In this document: one piece after another, positions 1-12,092 of the stretch
How the letters are laid out: the number at the start of each line of letters is the position of its first letter
Position numbering within the stretch: position 1 is the first letter of the stretch
NCBI RefSeq assembly: GCF_027571385.1
Contig: NZ_CP085636.1
Coordinates: forward strand, 372,001-436,000
Source of the DNA: Shewanella sp. MTB7
GTDB taxonomy: Bacteria > Pseudomonadota > Gammaproteobacteria > Enterobacterales > Shewanellaceae
DNA: 64,000 nt
Direction of reading: 5' to 3'
Program-made: the position numbers and the translations under genes
The notes under the pieces: generated by a model
What the model was told of the DNA's origin: nothing
Seen by the model: the letters and a program-made list of their open reading frames with translations, nothing else
The model's database searches: none

Positions 1-588
1 AAGTATCCACAAGTTGAACAGTACTTCACTGATGGCAAGGTATCTGGTGCGATTAACTCGTCTGCTAACTTTGACACTATTCAGTTAGCAACGACGACTG
101 AAGCGTTCAGCATCGCGATGGCTCAGTTAGGTAAATACTCATCAAATCGTCAAATTAAGATGATCGATCCATACTTCACCGGTCTACCACGTTCGCTTGT
201 GAATCCAGATGATACCAATGGCCAGAGTTTCTATACGCTGCAAAATGGTTTCACTGCACTATTTGTTAATATCGCCCACGCGTCTAATCCAGTCTCTTTC
301 TATGGACAGGCTAACCAAGGCGGTATCGAAGATAACTTCAGTAACTTCCATCAGGCTTCTAAGAACTTGACCACTGTTGTTGATGGTGTTTCTTACATCT
401 ACGCATTCGAGTTAATGACTTATGGTCAAGCATTAGATCTGCAGAAGAAAGTTTATAATCGAGATCTTTCTGATGCTAACAAGGCGCTATTAAAAGGTTT
501 ACGTGAAACTGTAGAGTTCTATGCTGATGATACCCGTACTTTCACAGTCGACATTGAAGCATCACAAAAATTCTTAATGAAATACTAA
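1..588 (+). CDS. Aromatic amino acid/histidine ammonia-lyase, C-terminal part (5' end outside window)
   Basis: The frame is open from base 1, so the gene starts upstream; 195 residues are visible. They match the C-terminal half of the HAL/PAL/TAL (MIO-cofactor) lyase fold: an SANFD segment corresponds to the SGNFHAEP region of histidine ammonia-lyases, followed by DPYFTGLP (the GLP segment), an ANP and GIED stretch, and a YIYAFEL helix with QALDL. The MIO Ala-Ser-Gly triad lies outside the window. These enzymes release ammonia non-oxidatively from His, Tyr or Phe to give urocanate, coumarate or cinnamate. The urocanate reductase gene follows 152 bases downstream on the same strand, which points to histidine as substrate (inference). 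A hairpin separates the two genes, so they may not be fully co-transcribed. Confidence 0.8.
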   Translation, partial: KYPQVEQYFTDGKVSGAINSSANFDTIQLATTTEAFSIAMAQLGKYSSNRQIKMIDPYFTGLPRSLVNPDDTNGQSFYTLQNGFTALFVNIAHASNPVSFYGQANQGGIEDNFSNFHQASKNLTTVVDGVSYIYAFELMTYGQALDLQKKVYNRDLSDANKALLKGLRETVEFYADDTRTFTVDIEASQKFLMKY

Positions 589-638
589 GAATAAATAATA
601 TAAAAGTTAAGTAAGTTATTATTTAGCTTCTAATAAAG

Positions 639-668
639 GGCATCGAACTTATGCTTCGATGCCTTTTC
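639..668 (+). terminator. Hairpin terminator after the ammonia-lyase gene
   Basis: A perfect 9-bp stem, GGCATCGAA with TTCGATGCC, a 7-base loop, then TTTTCG. It is 50 bases past the lyase stop and 75 bases before urdA. The short T run could make it an attenuating rather than complete terminator. Confidence 0.75.
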
Positions 669-731
669 GTATTAATAATTATAGTTGTAAATATAATTTA
701 CCGTTCGATTAAACACTCGTTATTCTTATAA

Positions 732-2501
<1,770 letters not shown>

Positions 2502-2520
2502 TCGAAGATATAAAAAGTTG

Positions 2521-2549
2521 GCCGATCACTGAGTTGATCGGCTTTTTTT
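2521..2549 (+). terminator. Rho-independent terminator of urdA
   Basis: An 8-bp perfect stem, GCCGATCA with TGATCGGC, a 6-base loop and then seven T, starting 19 bases after the urdA stop. Confidence 0.9.
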
Positions 2550-2612
2550 ATCAAAAAAATGGGTAAATCCTACCATCTGAGTTAGGTAGGGGTGAAGGCT
2601 TAATACCTCAAC

Positions 2613-3881
2613 TTAAACTTGTTCAAAATCTGGCCGTGGTAATCTATCGAGTGTGCCATAGAGATAGATCACCAACACAGAGAGTGCAGCGCAAGTCATA
2701 AATAACCAGAAGCCACCAAAATGATCCAGCATGATACCTCCTCCCAGTGGAGCAAATGCAAAGCCAAACTCATAGAAGGAAGCTGCGCCAAAATAGGCGC
2801 CACGCAGATGTTGTGGTGCTAGCCTATCGATATGCACGTTCATGGTGGGGAAGGTAATGGTCTCTGCGAGACTGATCACGATCACCGCCCCTATCCAACC
2901 CCAAAATAGATCGATGGGGTTCACCGCGAACCACACCAGCGAGATCATCAGCAACACTAACCCAAACTGAATTCTTGCTGTGATGCTAAAGTCTGACATG
3001 AGCTTTAATAATAAAAACTGGGTTGAGATAATCACCATGGCATTAGTAAATATCATCGCTGAGATCAGCTCCAGCAGATGAGGGGCATCAGCGCGAGTTA
3101 GGTATTGGATTAGTGAACTGTCCATCTGTGCATAGATAAACATGCAGATAATATTGGCGAATATCAGACACTGAAACAGCTTGTCCTGCCACAACACTGC
3201 GATGATCTGTCTGCGTGTCGCCGGTTGTTGTGCGCTATCAGCTGGCTTGTCTGTTTGCTTGCCTATTGTTTGATTATCAGTGGATGACTTGAGCGCTGCT
3301 TGGTCTCTAAATCCCCAAAACAGCAAGCCTAACAATATGGCAAAGGCACCTGCAGTTATGTAAAAACTCGACTGCTCACCAGTAAGCCCTAGCCACACCC
3401 CAGCCAGTGGACCGATGGCACAGCCCATATTGACGATAAAATAGAGTGATTGCATCGCCAGTTCACGGGTTTGTGGATCGGCAATAATGTCGCCGATAGC
3501 CGCCGATGTCAGTGGTCGCCAAAGTGAGGTTGCAATGGAGCATAGGGTCATCACTATGACATAGGAGGTAACGGTATCGGCCTCTGCTAGCAGTGAGAAT
3601 GAGATGATATAGAGTACACCGGTTAAATACATTAACCGGTGACGACCAATGCGATCGGATAACGCGCTACCAATAAAACTGGTGAATACCGAGATCATGG
3701 CAGCACCGGACAAGATTAATCCGACTTCCGTTGCTGATAAGGCAAATCTTTCATATAAAATGACCGCTAAAAAAGGCCACACCATGTAATAACTACCACG
3801 AGTGATAAATGAGCCGAACAGGAAGATCCACATTAAGCGGGGGAACTGTTTAAATCGTTTTATTGAAACGTCACTCTGCAC
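2613..3881 (-). CDS. MFS transporter, drug-exporter type
   Basis: A 422-residue protein with about 12 hydrophobic segments in two halves joined by a polar loop near residues 200-225 (rich in D, Q, K and T), the usual MFS length and layout. After the second helix comes SDRIGRHR, the loop 2-3 signature of the superfamily. It resembles the MdtH-like drug/proton antiporter branch, but the substrate cannot be told from sequence. It stands alone. Its start is 75 bases from the stop of the acetyltransferase gene on the same strand, so joint transcription with that gene is possible. Confidence 0.8.
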   Translation of the reverse strand: MQSDVSIKRFKQFPRLMWIFLFGSFITRGSYYMVWPFLAVILYERFALSATEVGLILSGAAMISVFTSFIGSALSDRIGRHRLMYLTGVLYIISFSLLAEADTVTSYVIVMTLCSIATSLWRPLTSAAIGDIIADPQTRELAMQSLYFIVNMGCAIGPLAGVWLGLTGEQSSFYITAGAFAILLGLLFWGFRDQAALKSSTDNQTIGKQTDKPADSAQQPATRRQIIAVLWQDKLFQCLIFANIICMFIYAQMDSSLIQYLTRADAPHLLELISAMIFTNAMVIISTQFLLLKLMSDFSITARIQFGLVLLMISLVWFAVNPIDLFWGWIGAVIVISLAETITFPTMNVHIDRLAPQHLRGAYFGAASFYEFGFAFAPLGGGIMLDHFGGFWLFMTCAALSVLVIYLYGTLDRLPRPDFEQV

Positions 3882-3956
3882 AAATCATCCTTAACACGTC
3901 ACGGTTTAACTGAAAGTCGCTAGCTTTCAATCAAGGTATTAGCTTGATACTTTTGG

Positions 3957-4472
3957 TTAATCGTTTAAAAAAATCTCATAGCGGTCGACATCGAAGCCCA
4001 TATCTTGATATTGGCTTTGAAAACGCATGCCTAGCTTTTGCAGCACATTGGCAGAAGCTGTGTTTTCATGGACAACATCGCCTAATATATGGTCTAAGTC
4101 CATATTTTTATTGGCGTATTCGATGCAGGCTAAATTGGCCTCGGTGGCGTAACCTCTGCCCCAATAGTCAGGGTGTAATCGGTAACCTATGTCGACAGCC
4201 TCGATGCGAGTCTCCTGTTTGAAACCGCAAAACCCTATGGTAGTGCCAGTCTCTTTAAGCACGATTACCCAGCGAGCAAACCCATGTTGTTGGTACTCTT
4301 TTAGCCAGATCTCGGTGATGATATTTTCGGCGTCACTCAGGCTTGCACACATGCCGGCATCTCCGGTAAAGCGGTTCACCTCCTCAGGCGTATTGAAGTG
4401 CAGTACCGCCTGCGCATCACCGAGATTAAACTCGCGAATGATAAGGCGCTCTGTTTCGGTGATAAGTTTCAT
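3957..4472 (-). CDS. GNAT family N-acetyltransferase (RimJ/RimL-like)
   Basis: 171 residues, whole-domain GNAT protein. TERLIIREFNLGDAQAV opens the fold in the way of ribosomal-protein acetyltransferase relatives. The acetyl-CoA pyrophosphate-binding loop is YWGRGYATEA (about 104-113), and NTASANVLQKLGM is the conserved C-terminal helix entry (N-x-x-S-x-x-V-x-x-K-x-G). The acceptor is unknown. It is divergent from the MocR-like regulator with 132 bases between starts, so it is a candidate target of that regulator. Confidence 0.85.
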   Translation of the reverse strand: MKLITETERLIIREFNLGDAQAVLHFNTPEEVNRFTGDAGMCASLSDAENIITEIWLKEYQQHGFARWVIVLKETGTTIGFCGFKQETRIEAVDIGYRLHPDYWGRGYATEANLACIEYANKNMDLDHILGDVVHENTASANVLQKLGMRFQSQYQDMGFDVDRYEIFLND

Positions 4473-4507
4473 CGTGTTTCCTTAGTGGCAGATTTGAGTT
4501 GCCACTC

Positions 4508-4567
4508 TATCTGGAAATCTAAAAACAAAACAGATACAGTTTGTTTAAATAAAACCCAATACAGATA
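4508..4567. promoter_or_regulatory. Possible operator: repeated TATCTG/CAGATA between divergent acetyltransferase and MocR-like genes
   Basis: The six-base word occurs three times in the 132-base divergent spacer: TATCTG at 4508-4513 and CAGATA at 4531-4536 and 4562-4567. MocR regulators commonly bind short repeats in the spacer next to their own gene. That these are binding sites is inference only. Confidence 0.3.
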
Positions 4568-4604
4568 GGCAATGTTTATTCGTTGTCTAGGGAGAGTGAA
4601 GGTC

Positions 4605-6107
4605 ATGGGGTTTAAGTACCAACAAATTGTCGATGAGGTGACCGCCGCGATTAAAGCGGGTCTGCTGACGGGTAAGCTGGATTCGGTGAGGCAATATGCC
4701 CGAGATCACCGAGTCGGGGTGTCGACTGTCACTCAAGCCTATTTGGCGTTGGAGCGACAGGACTGGATCTACGCCAAGCCCAAGCGCGGTTATTTTGTCG
4801 ATCATCGGATGCAAAGTTCAGGTGAGCACACGCCTAATTACGGTCAAACTATTAATCGGGTTAAGGCCGGGCAATCGCTGGCTAAGGCGGTGCAGTTTTC
4901 ATTTAACGATCCCGATATTTTGCCCCTCTCCTGCACGGCGCCAAGCTCGGTGATTGATCATGAGGCACTGCTCAATCGTTTGCATAGGCAAGTGGTCGCT
5001 CAGCGTCCCTATAAGCTGTTGATGGATACCTCTATCGAGGGGCTAGATGGGCTGCGTTATGAGATCTGTCGCCATCTTTCTAGCTCTGGGCAGGTCTTGA
5101 CTCCAGATAACGTGTTAATCACTAACGGTAGACAGGATGGGCTATTACAGGCATTGATGGCGGCGAAAGCGATTGGTAAGACCGTGGCGGTAGAGTCTCC
5201 GGTGTCATTTTATTTTCAGGCGATATTGACCCAATTAAATATCGACGTCATTGAAGTGCCACAGCAGATAGATTATCGAGATGAGCTGGCTTTACTGTCG
5301 AAGGCCTATCAAGTTCAACCTTTTACAAGCTTGTTAGTGAACCCTAGCTTCTCCGATCCGACAGGCAGAGTGCTATCGGACGGCGATAAACTTGCGCTTA
5401 TCGATTGGGCCGTATCCCATAAGGTGTCGCTTATCGAATACGATCGCTCTGAGCTCTATTTTGGCCGGCAACGGCCTAGCTGCTTAGTCGCGCTAGTCCC
5501 CCAAGGATCGCCATGTAAGGTGATCTCGATAGGCGACTTCTATGACACCTTATCGCCAACGATTAGCCTAGGTTATCTTATCTGCTGCAATACCTTCGGT
5601 GAGTGTCAATTTACGAAGCAAACGGCGGGAGAGGAGCCCAGTATTGCACTGCAGTTGATGGTGCATAAGTTAATGGAAACTGGCCAATACCATAAGCTCA
5701 TGTCTAAATTAAGAGAGCAGCTGATGGGAAATTACATCGCCGCGCAGTCGATTTTGACTCAATACCTCCCACAAGCATTAGCCAAAGGCCTCTACATCAG
5801 CCAACCCGAAGGCGGCCCTTGCATCTGGTTCAAATTGCCTAATCAACTATCCAGTGAAGCCCTGTGGCAACTCGTAATTGCCGACAATTTATCGATAGCG
5901 CCAGGACAGATGTTTACCTTTAGCCATCAAGCTGATGTTCAAAAGGGCGATAAAAAAGCGGCAGCGTATCAAGATTGTTTCCGCATCACCTTCGGTCTAC
6001 CTTGGACAGATAAAATGCAAGCCGGCATCAAGCGACTCGCCCAAATCATCGAGTCATATGTCATTGAGTCTTCGACTAGCTTACTCAAGAATGATAAAGG
6101 GAATTAG
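4605..6107 (+). CDS. MocR/PdxR-type GntR regulator with degenerate PLP site
   Basis: I start it at the ATG at 4605, with GGGAGAG and AAGG just upstream; an upstream in-frame ATG (4572) has no such site. Residues 1-70 form a GntR winged helix (VRQYARDHRVGVSTVTQAY, then KPKRGYFV). The rest is a fold-type I aminotransferase-like domain: TNGRQDGLLQAL, a proline-rich VNPSFSDPTGR, and GDFYDTLSPTISLGYL. In family members that last segment reads GTFSKTLxPxLRLGYL with the PLP Schiff-base lysine; here Asp (codon 5544-5546) stands in its place. So it probably cannot bind PLP as an internal aldimine and may sense another ligand. It is divergent from the GNAT gene. It is about 500 residues long, as is normal for the family. 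Confidence 0.85.
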   Translation: MGFKYQQIVDEVTAAIKAGLLTGKLDSVRQYARDHRVGVSTVTQAYLALERQDWIYAKPKRGYFVDHRMQSSGEHTPNYGQTINRVKAGQSLAKAVQFSFNDPDILPLSCTAPSSVIDHEALLNRLHRQVVAQRPYKLLMDTSIEGLDGLRYEICRHLSSSGQVLTPDNVLITNGRQDGLLQALMAAKAIGKTVAVESPVSFYFQAILTQLNIDVIEVPQQIDYRDELALLSKAYQVQPFTSLLVNPSFSDPTGRVLSDGDKLALIDWAVSHKVSLIEYDRSELYFGRQRPSCLVALVPQGSPCKVISIGDFYDTLSPTISLGYLICCNTFGECQFTKQTAGEEPSIALQLMVHKLMETGQYHKLMSKLREQLMGNYIAAQSILTQYLPQALAKGLYISQPEGGPCIWFKLPNQLSSEALWQLVIADNLSIAPGQMFTFSHQADVQKGDKKAAAYQDCFRITFGLPWTDKMQAGIKRLAQIIESYVIESSTSLLKNDKGN

Positions 6108-6396
6108 CTTTTGCTTTCTCCGTGTATTAAATGATTGGTATAACTGGAGGTTTGAAAGCGCCGATCCTCAAGCCCAGCTTAGTGTCCATCAATTGTGGTT
6201 GTTCTATAGGCCGTTAACATTTTGCTATTATGTTATCAAGCAAGAAAGCATTAGTTGAGGGTAAAAATAGATGCAAACAAATGTAAGATTAATTAAGAAA
6301 TAAAGCTCAAACTAGGTAAAACTTGGCTTTAAGCGCTAGCGTTAATCCATAACATTCACTAGGGTAGCGACTTCTTAATTATCTGATTAAATATAA

Positions 6397-6771
6397 ATGA
6401 CTGTAAAAATAATTTTGGCTTGCATCCTCGTAAGTTCAATGTTGCTGGGCGCGACTACTGCTCAAGCGGATCAATTCACTTTAGGTCGCACTATAGTACT
6501 TAAAGGTAGTAACGAGGCCGTGATACCTGTTCCCCTTTGCCGTAAGGCTAAATCGATCCGTGTTAAGGCCGAAAGAGGCATGAACCTGAAGCGCGTGAAA
6601 GTAAATTTTCAAAATGGTGAGAGCCGTACTTTTCACTTTAATCGTGGTCTAGCTGAAAATCAGAAGACCGACTGGCGAAAATTCGCTTATTCACGCTGTG
6701 TCACTAGTCTGGAAGTATTTGGTAAGCCTTACGGTTCAAAAGCTGGCGTTCGAGTTTACGGTCGTAAGTAA
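6397..6771 (+). CDS. DUF2541 secreted protein (YaaI-like)
   Basis: A 124-residue protein with a clear Sec signal peptide (hydrophobic 4-18, cleavage after TTAQA near 25). The mature part resembles Escherichia coli YaaI (DUF2541): PLCRKAKSIRVKAERG, a KVNFQNG strand, an ENQKTDW segment and RCVTSLEVFG. Two cysteines (PLC and SRC) are placed as in the family and probably form a disulfide in the periplasm. Function unknown. No good ribosome binding site precedes the ATG. A strong terminator follows. Confidence 0.75.
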   Translation: MTVKIILACILVSSMLLGATTAQADQFTLGRTIVLKGSNEAVIPVPLCRKAKSIRVKAERGMNLKRVKVNFQNGESRTFHFNRGLAENQKTDWRKFAYSRCVTSLEVFGKPYGSKAGVRVYGRK

Positions 6772-6798
6772 TCGTTGCCGAAGTGCTTAATCATTGGA

Positions 6799-6824
6799 AG
6801 CCAATATTCGCAAGAATATTGGCT
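6799..6824 (+). terminator. Terminator after the DUF2541 gene
   Basis: An 11-bp perfect stem, AGCCAATATTC with GAATATTGGCT, with a GCAA tetraloop and then TTGTTGTTTT. It starts 27 bases after the stop codon. Confidence 0.85.
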
Positions 6825-6943
6825 TTGTTGTTTTCTCGCTGTTCCTTTTATCTGTGACCCTTAGTGTTCATCCAGTTTGCCCCCCCCCTATCTCTTGACT
6901 ATTGTCACATGGCTTTACCATATTCATCTGAATGCTTTAGACA

Positions 6944-7127
6944 AAAGGCTGAATAAAGTTCTCACCACAGAGCGCTACACAGAGTTCACGGAGAAAAGCT
7001 GGAGAGACTCTTACTGGGAAAGAGTTAGTGGGGTAAAGATGTGGCAGATCTATCTCCAAGTGTAAACCTACAGCTCAAATTGTGTTTGTTGCTCGTTGCT
7101 GTCGAAGGTTACAGTCGTATTCACACC
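6944..7127. repeat. Intergenic repeat, copy A (left of the IS)
   Basis: This stretch starts AAGGCTGAATAAAGTTCTCA and ends GTATTCACACC. It is largely repeated at 8579-8942 on the other side of the IS3 element. Shared blocks include GTTCTCACCACA, GTTCACGGAGAAAAGCTG, ATCTCCAAG and AAACCTACAGCTCAAATTG. Copy A lacks the roughly 160-base central part of copy B. A short frame across it (62 codons) is not convincing as a gene. Confidence 0.65.
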
Positions 7128-7347
7128 TAACTCTGGCTATCACATAAGTATCTCTTGGATTTGGCTTACAGTTTATATTTGTCCATGCCATCTGAATTGT
7201 TATGTCAAACTCTTGAGTATGTAGCTCAAAGAGGAACACTCCCTTTCAAGCCTGTTCTCTTAACTGATGAGGACTGAAGTGGCATAGTTAATTTGGCCAC
7301 CTAGTTAGAGGTTGATATCATAGCCTCATTATTATTTAGGTGATCGT

Positions 7348-8483
<1,136 letters not shown>

Positions 8484-8578
8484 CCACTTCAATCACAGTG
8501 CCCCGTCTTTTTCGTAATTGCTTCTCTCTGTGCTCTCAGTGTTCTCCGTGGTTAATAGCTTTGTTTGTACTTTAGTGA

Positions 8579-8942
8579 AAAGGCAAAATAAAGTTCTCAC
8601 CACAAAGCGTTACGCTACACGAAGTTCACGGAGAAAAGCTGAAGGTACTTCTACTGGGGGAGAGTTAGTTGTGTAAAGGTGTGACTGCTCTATCTCCAAG
8701 CGTAAACCTACAGCTCAAATTGTGTTTGCTACTTGGTGCGTTCCATGTGCAAATACTTCTATGACACGGCGCAAGTATATCTGACCTCCAGGGTCTTAAG
8801 CGTTCCTGACGCTTTAAAGACATTTCCCATATCCCTATGGGTCAGTGGAGGAAATGCAGAAAAATGTCTAGAACATTTTCTGCCCTGTGGGCTCTACGAC
8901 AGCGTCCTTGCTGTCGAAGGTCATAGCCGTGTTCACACCACC
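8579..8942. repeat. Intergenic repeat, copy B (right of the IS), longer version
   Basis: It repeats copy A (6944-7127) at both ends and carries an extra block at about 8740-8900 with the GACCTCCAGGG and GGAGGAAATGCAGAA words. Its end (GCTGTCGAAGGTCATAGCCG, then GTTCACACC) matches, inverted, the stretch at 55147-55175. A 99-codon frame at 8733-9032 runs through this repeat and is not taken as a gene. Confidence 0.6.
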
Positions 8943-9125
8943 GATTACAAGAGGCGTAGCACGTTTATGGACAAAAACCATTTAGTGCAAAGGATCTGTT
9001 GTAGGTACGTACCATTAGGAAATGTATGGTAATAAAATAAAGTTTACACTGACCCCACATATCCTTTTTTGTAAGGGTGACTAAATTGATTTATTGAGCT
9101 GGTTTAAATATCAGTGTCTCTATAC

Positions 9126-9308
9126 TTATATTTGATATAACGAGCTTATGAACATCAATTCATCAATTGTGAGTGTTTCTTTTTGGTTAATAATTAAACT
9201 TGTAGATAACTCGCAAACTATAAGTTGTTCTACCGTTAAACCACGATTTAGCGATCTTAATAATAATGTTTGAATCATTGGAGCTGGTATTTCAATGTTG
9301 ACCATCAT
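9126..9308 (-). CDS. Hypothetical small protein (60 aa)
   Basis: A short frame reading MVNIEIPAPMIQTLLLRSLNRGLTV and more, with mixed hydrophobic and acidic helices and no recognised domain. It is the only plausible frame between the IS region and the polyferredoxin gene. The surroundings are repeat-rich and no clear ribosome binding site was seen, so it may be chance. Confidence 0.25.
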   Translation of the reverse strand: MMVNIEIPAPMIQTLLLRSLNRGLTVEQLIVCELSTSLIINQKETLTIDELMFISSLYQI

Positions 9309-9512
9309 TGGGTGAATAACTCGCGCATGCTCTTTGCATAATAACTATCCAAAATATTTACATGTTTTGCTAACATATTTGACAATTGAACGTTTGGTGC
9401 CCCTTAATACTTAGAGGCTTCAGAATTCAGGGAATATACCAGAGTTCTACTCTGTAGGAACATAATATTACGGTATTCTACATTAGTTTCGAACATTTCT
9501 TGGTTTGATAGT

Positions 9513-9590
9513 TAACCTGAACTCGGGATAATGAGTGTCAGGGTCATCTCAAATATCAACTTCAAATCGACTTATCCCGAGTTCAGGTTA
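9513..9590. repeat. 19-bp perfect inverted repeat next to the polyferredoxin stop codon
   Basis: The arms TAACCTGAACTCGGGATAA (9513-9531) and its exact inverse (9572-9590) are 40 bases apart. The right arm abuts the stop codon of the gene at 9591. No T run follows on the minus strand, so it looks more like a repetitive palindromic element than a simple terminator, though it could act as an mRNA 3' stabiliser or terminator. Confidence 0.7.
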
Positions 9591-10805
9591 CTAATGTCCA
9601 ATTGCATTCAAATGCTGGATCAAATACATCCGCATTTCAGTCGGAGTTTGACTGACCCAAAACCCACTGATATAAGCGATAAGAGGAATGAGGAACATGA
9701 TGAGTAACAGCATGATGGTTAATCCTCTAGCGGATAACGTCCAACCATTGCGAGTGCTGAATTGCAGCGCTTCACGTTTTGGGCAAGCAGAGACGCAACG
9801 CATGCAGGCTTGGCATTCATCGGAGTGGATAGTTTTCTGGGTGTGAATTGAGATGCTTGCCGGGCAGGCGCGGGTACACTTGTCGCAGCTCATCCCTTTG
9901 CTGTCGATTAGGCAATGTTGTGTGCTACGGCGGATCTTAAATGGGCTGAAGAAGCTGAGTAAACCGAGCAGGGCACCATAGGGGCAGATATAACGACAGA
10001 AGCCCTGACGTCGCCAAGCTGCAAGCCCCAAGATGAAGCCGAAACAGGCTAAGGTGATGATGCCTGGCGTTAAGAAGAACAGCGCCATTTTGAGGTCGGC
10101 TATCTTGTGATAGTTGCCCGCTAAATAGTGTGGGATCGACTCAACTGGCATACCGATGATGATGTAGAGTAGGGCGGCTAATAGCAGATACTTTAGCATT
10201 CTTAGCGGCCAATCTAACCAGGCTGGTGGCATAAACTCCGATTTGATAACACGTTTGCGCAGTTTGTAGAGGTACTCGCCTGCGATTCCCAGTGGGCAAG
10301 CCCAGCCACAAAATGCTCGTTTGCACAATAAACCTGTGAGTAGTACTACTGCTAGCATGACAGCTGCAGCTGGATGAGTTTGATCCCATAGACCTAATGT
10401 CAGTATTGCCTTGATCTCAATTCCGCCAGCAATAGGCAAGAAGGCATCGCCCACATCGGGTCGCATCAACCAAGGTGTGATCCCAGCGTTGAGCATAAAA
10501 GCATTGGCGGCGAACTGTACACCAACCAGTAACATCGACAGTGCTAATAAGTGCTGCACACCATCTCTCAGTTGGTTGGCTCTTACTTCTCCCTTCGCAA
10601 GATCTGGTCGTAGTTTAGTTAAGAGTGTCAGTGATACCGCAGCCATAGCTGTGGTAACCATTAAGGGCCAAGAGAGTGAAATAATCGATGCGCTTATCCC
10701 TAGTAAGATGGTGATAATGGCGCCTGATTTTTTGCCACTCCAATAAAGTAGGCTGGCGCTATAGGCTAACGCTAACATAAGCGTTAATGACTCAATGAAA
10801 CTCAT
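9591..10805 (-). CDS. NapH/NosR-like membrane 4Fe-4S protein (polyferredoxin)
   Basis: 404 residues. Several membrane segments come first (about 4-60, 80-110, 125-165), then the two membrane-proximal cysteine motifs of this family, FCGWACPLG (about 167-175) and FCRYICPYG (about 271-279), each after a helix. Two ferredoxin-type clusters follow, CDKCTRACP and CQACMRCVSACP, then a last membrane helix. Such proteins (NapH, YccM, NosR C-part) move electrons from quinol or flavoprotein to periplasmic reductases. No reductase gene is next to it, so its partner is unknown. It is monocistronic. Confidence 0.8.
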   Translation of the reverse strand: MSFIESLTLMLALAYSASLLYWSGKKSGAIITILLGISASIISLSWPLMVTTAMAAVSLTLLTKLRPDLAKGEVRANQLRDGVQHLLALSMLLVGVQFAANAFMLNAGITPWLMRPDVGDAFLPIAGGIEIKAILTLGLWDQTHPAAAVMLAVVLLTGLLCKRAFCGWACPLGIAGEYLYKLRKRVIKSEFMPPAWLDWPLRMLKYLLLAALLYIIIGMPVESIPHYLAGNYHKIADLKMALFFLTPGIITLACFGFILGLAAWRRQGFCRYICPYGALLGLLSFFSPFKIRRSTQHCLIDSKGMSCDKCTRACPASISIHTQKTIHSDECQACMRCVSACPKREALQFSTRNGWTLSARGLTIMLLLIMFLIPLIAYISGFWVSQTPTEMRMYLIQHLNAIGH

Positions 10806-11072
10806 ATTTATTTGGCTTTATAATAGTTCGTATTCGTTAGAGGCGAGCATCTTAGCTTAAGTTCTTCAGTCATTCTGGTTTCGTGCGATAGATCTAAATT
10901 AAATGCCGTTATGAGGTTATTTACTTTAAGGCGATCACAAAGAGGAGAAGAGATTGGCAATGATATTGAATTTAGCAGAAGGTTGGAGCAGAGATATTCC
11001 TAAACACTAATACAGCTATAGTACAAGTTGTAGTGTGGATCAGGCTTAGGAATATAGTTTATATAGTGAGAG

Positions 11073-11726
11073 CTATTTTGTCCCTTCAATAGCGGCGATA
11101 AACTTGGTCGACTCTGCGATAGACTTATTCATCTCTTTAATTAAGCTTGAGATATCAGTTTGAAGACTGGTGAACTCTCCCTTAATGGCGCCAATAGCTT
11201 GGGCATTAAGGTTATGTTTTAAATAGAGCATATTGTCTTTCATCGCGGTGAGCACAGGTGCCATCTTGCCCTCTGCACGCTTCATGGTGCGAACTAACTG
11301 CTCATAAGAGCGTTTGGTTTCGCGCAACTTAGACTCGCTGCTGCGACGCAGACTGGCTTTGCTGATCTCGCTTATCTCAGTTTGCCATTCATCGAATAGG
11401 GCCTCGGCAACATCTTCGACTTTTTCGATACGATTGCTCACATCGTCGGCGGCATCTTGTGAAGATTCATACTCATCTTTGGCCTTGTTATAGGCTGTTT
11501 CGAGATCGCCACCATCGTGGTTCAGCAGTGCTTGCATCTCTTCGAGTGCCGAGCTGAACTGCTCTTGGGCTTCCTCTTGTGACTCTTTGGCATCGTTGAC
11601 TCTGTCGACCATGATGTCACGTTTGTGATAACCGACTTTTTCCATCGCACCATAGTAAGCGCTCTGACAGCCGCTCAACAAAAGAGTAGTAGCGATAATG
11701 GCAATTGAGATATGTTTATTCATCAA
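11073..11726 (-). CDS. DUF2959 lipoprotein
   Basis: A 217-residue protein with a lipoprotein signal (LLLSGC, Cys20). The mature part is almost wholly helical and charged, with heptad-like stretches (AKESQEEAQEQFSSALEEMQALL, AYNKAKDEYESSQDAADDVSNRI) suggesting coiled coil. It matches DUF2959, a family seen in Shewanella and Vibrio with no assigned role. The next gene upstream on the same strand is 46 bases away and encodes a small membrane protein. Confidence 0.75.
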   Translation of the reverse strand: MMNKHISIAIIATTLLLSGCQSAYYGAMEKVGYHKRDIMVDRVNDAKESQEEAQEQFSSALEEMQALLNHDGGDLETAYNKAKDEYESSQDAADDVSNRIEKVEDVAEALFDEWQTEISEISKASLRRSSESKLRETKRSYEQLVRTMKRAEGKMAPVLTAMKDNMLYLKHNLNAQAIGAIKGEFTSLQTDISSLIKEMNKSIAESTKFIAAIEGTK

Positions 11727-11772
11727 GTAGGGTGTCCTTGTTTATGCCCGAATGAACCGATTGAAGTGTCAG

Positions 11773-11994
11773 TTAATCTGCTTTATATCTAGCTGCATCG
11801 ATAATAGACCAAAGATGAACTAAGCCACCAATTATCGCAGGGAAAATAAGCCACCACATGGCATAGCCCACAATTGTGATAACACAGAATAGCAGTGCGG
11901 CTAGAATACGACCTTGTACTAGTTGGCCAAGACCGGGAAAGAAAAAGCTAGCAATTGCGGCAATCACGTTGCCCGCAGATCCTTGTTGTGACAT
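11773..11994 (-). CDS. Small TM2-like membrane protein
   Basis: 73 residues. GNVIAAIASFFFPGLGQLVQGR is the typical entry of TM2/DUF5683-like proteins (a Gly-rich FPGLGQ turn between helices). Two more hydrophobic spans (about 31-60) and a charged C-terminus follow. Role unknown. It lies upstream of the DUF2959 gene on the same strand and may share its transcript. Confidence 0.65.
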   Translation of the reverse strand: MSQQGSAGNVIAAIASFFFPGLGQLVQGRILAALLFCVITIVGYAMWWLIFPAIIGGLVHLWSIIDAARYKAD

Positions 11995-12092
11995 CTATTT
12001 ATTCCTTACACTTGTATATCTTAGGTTATAAGCTTTATTGTACGAGGATACACATTTAACGCCAATACTCTAATTATTTAATCGAGAGCGCT

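Noticed and set aside
6877..7065. 62-codon frame left of the IS
   Set aside because: Lies in repeat copy A and is cut differently in copy B; not protein-like.
8733..9032. 99-codon frame to the right of the IS
   Set aside because: It runs through the intergenic repeat (copy B), has no domain or ribosome binding site, and the related copy A breaks the frame.
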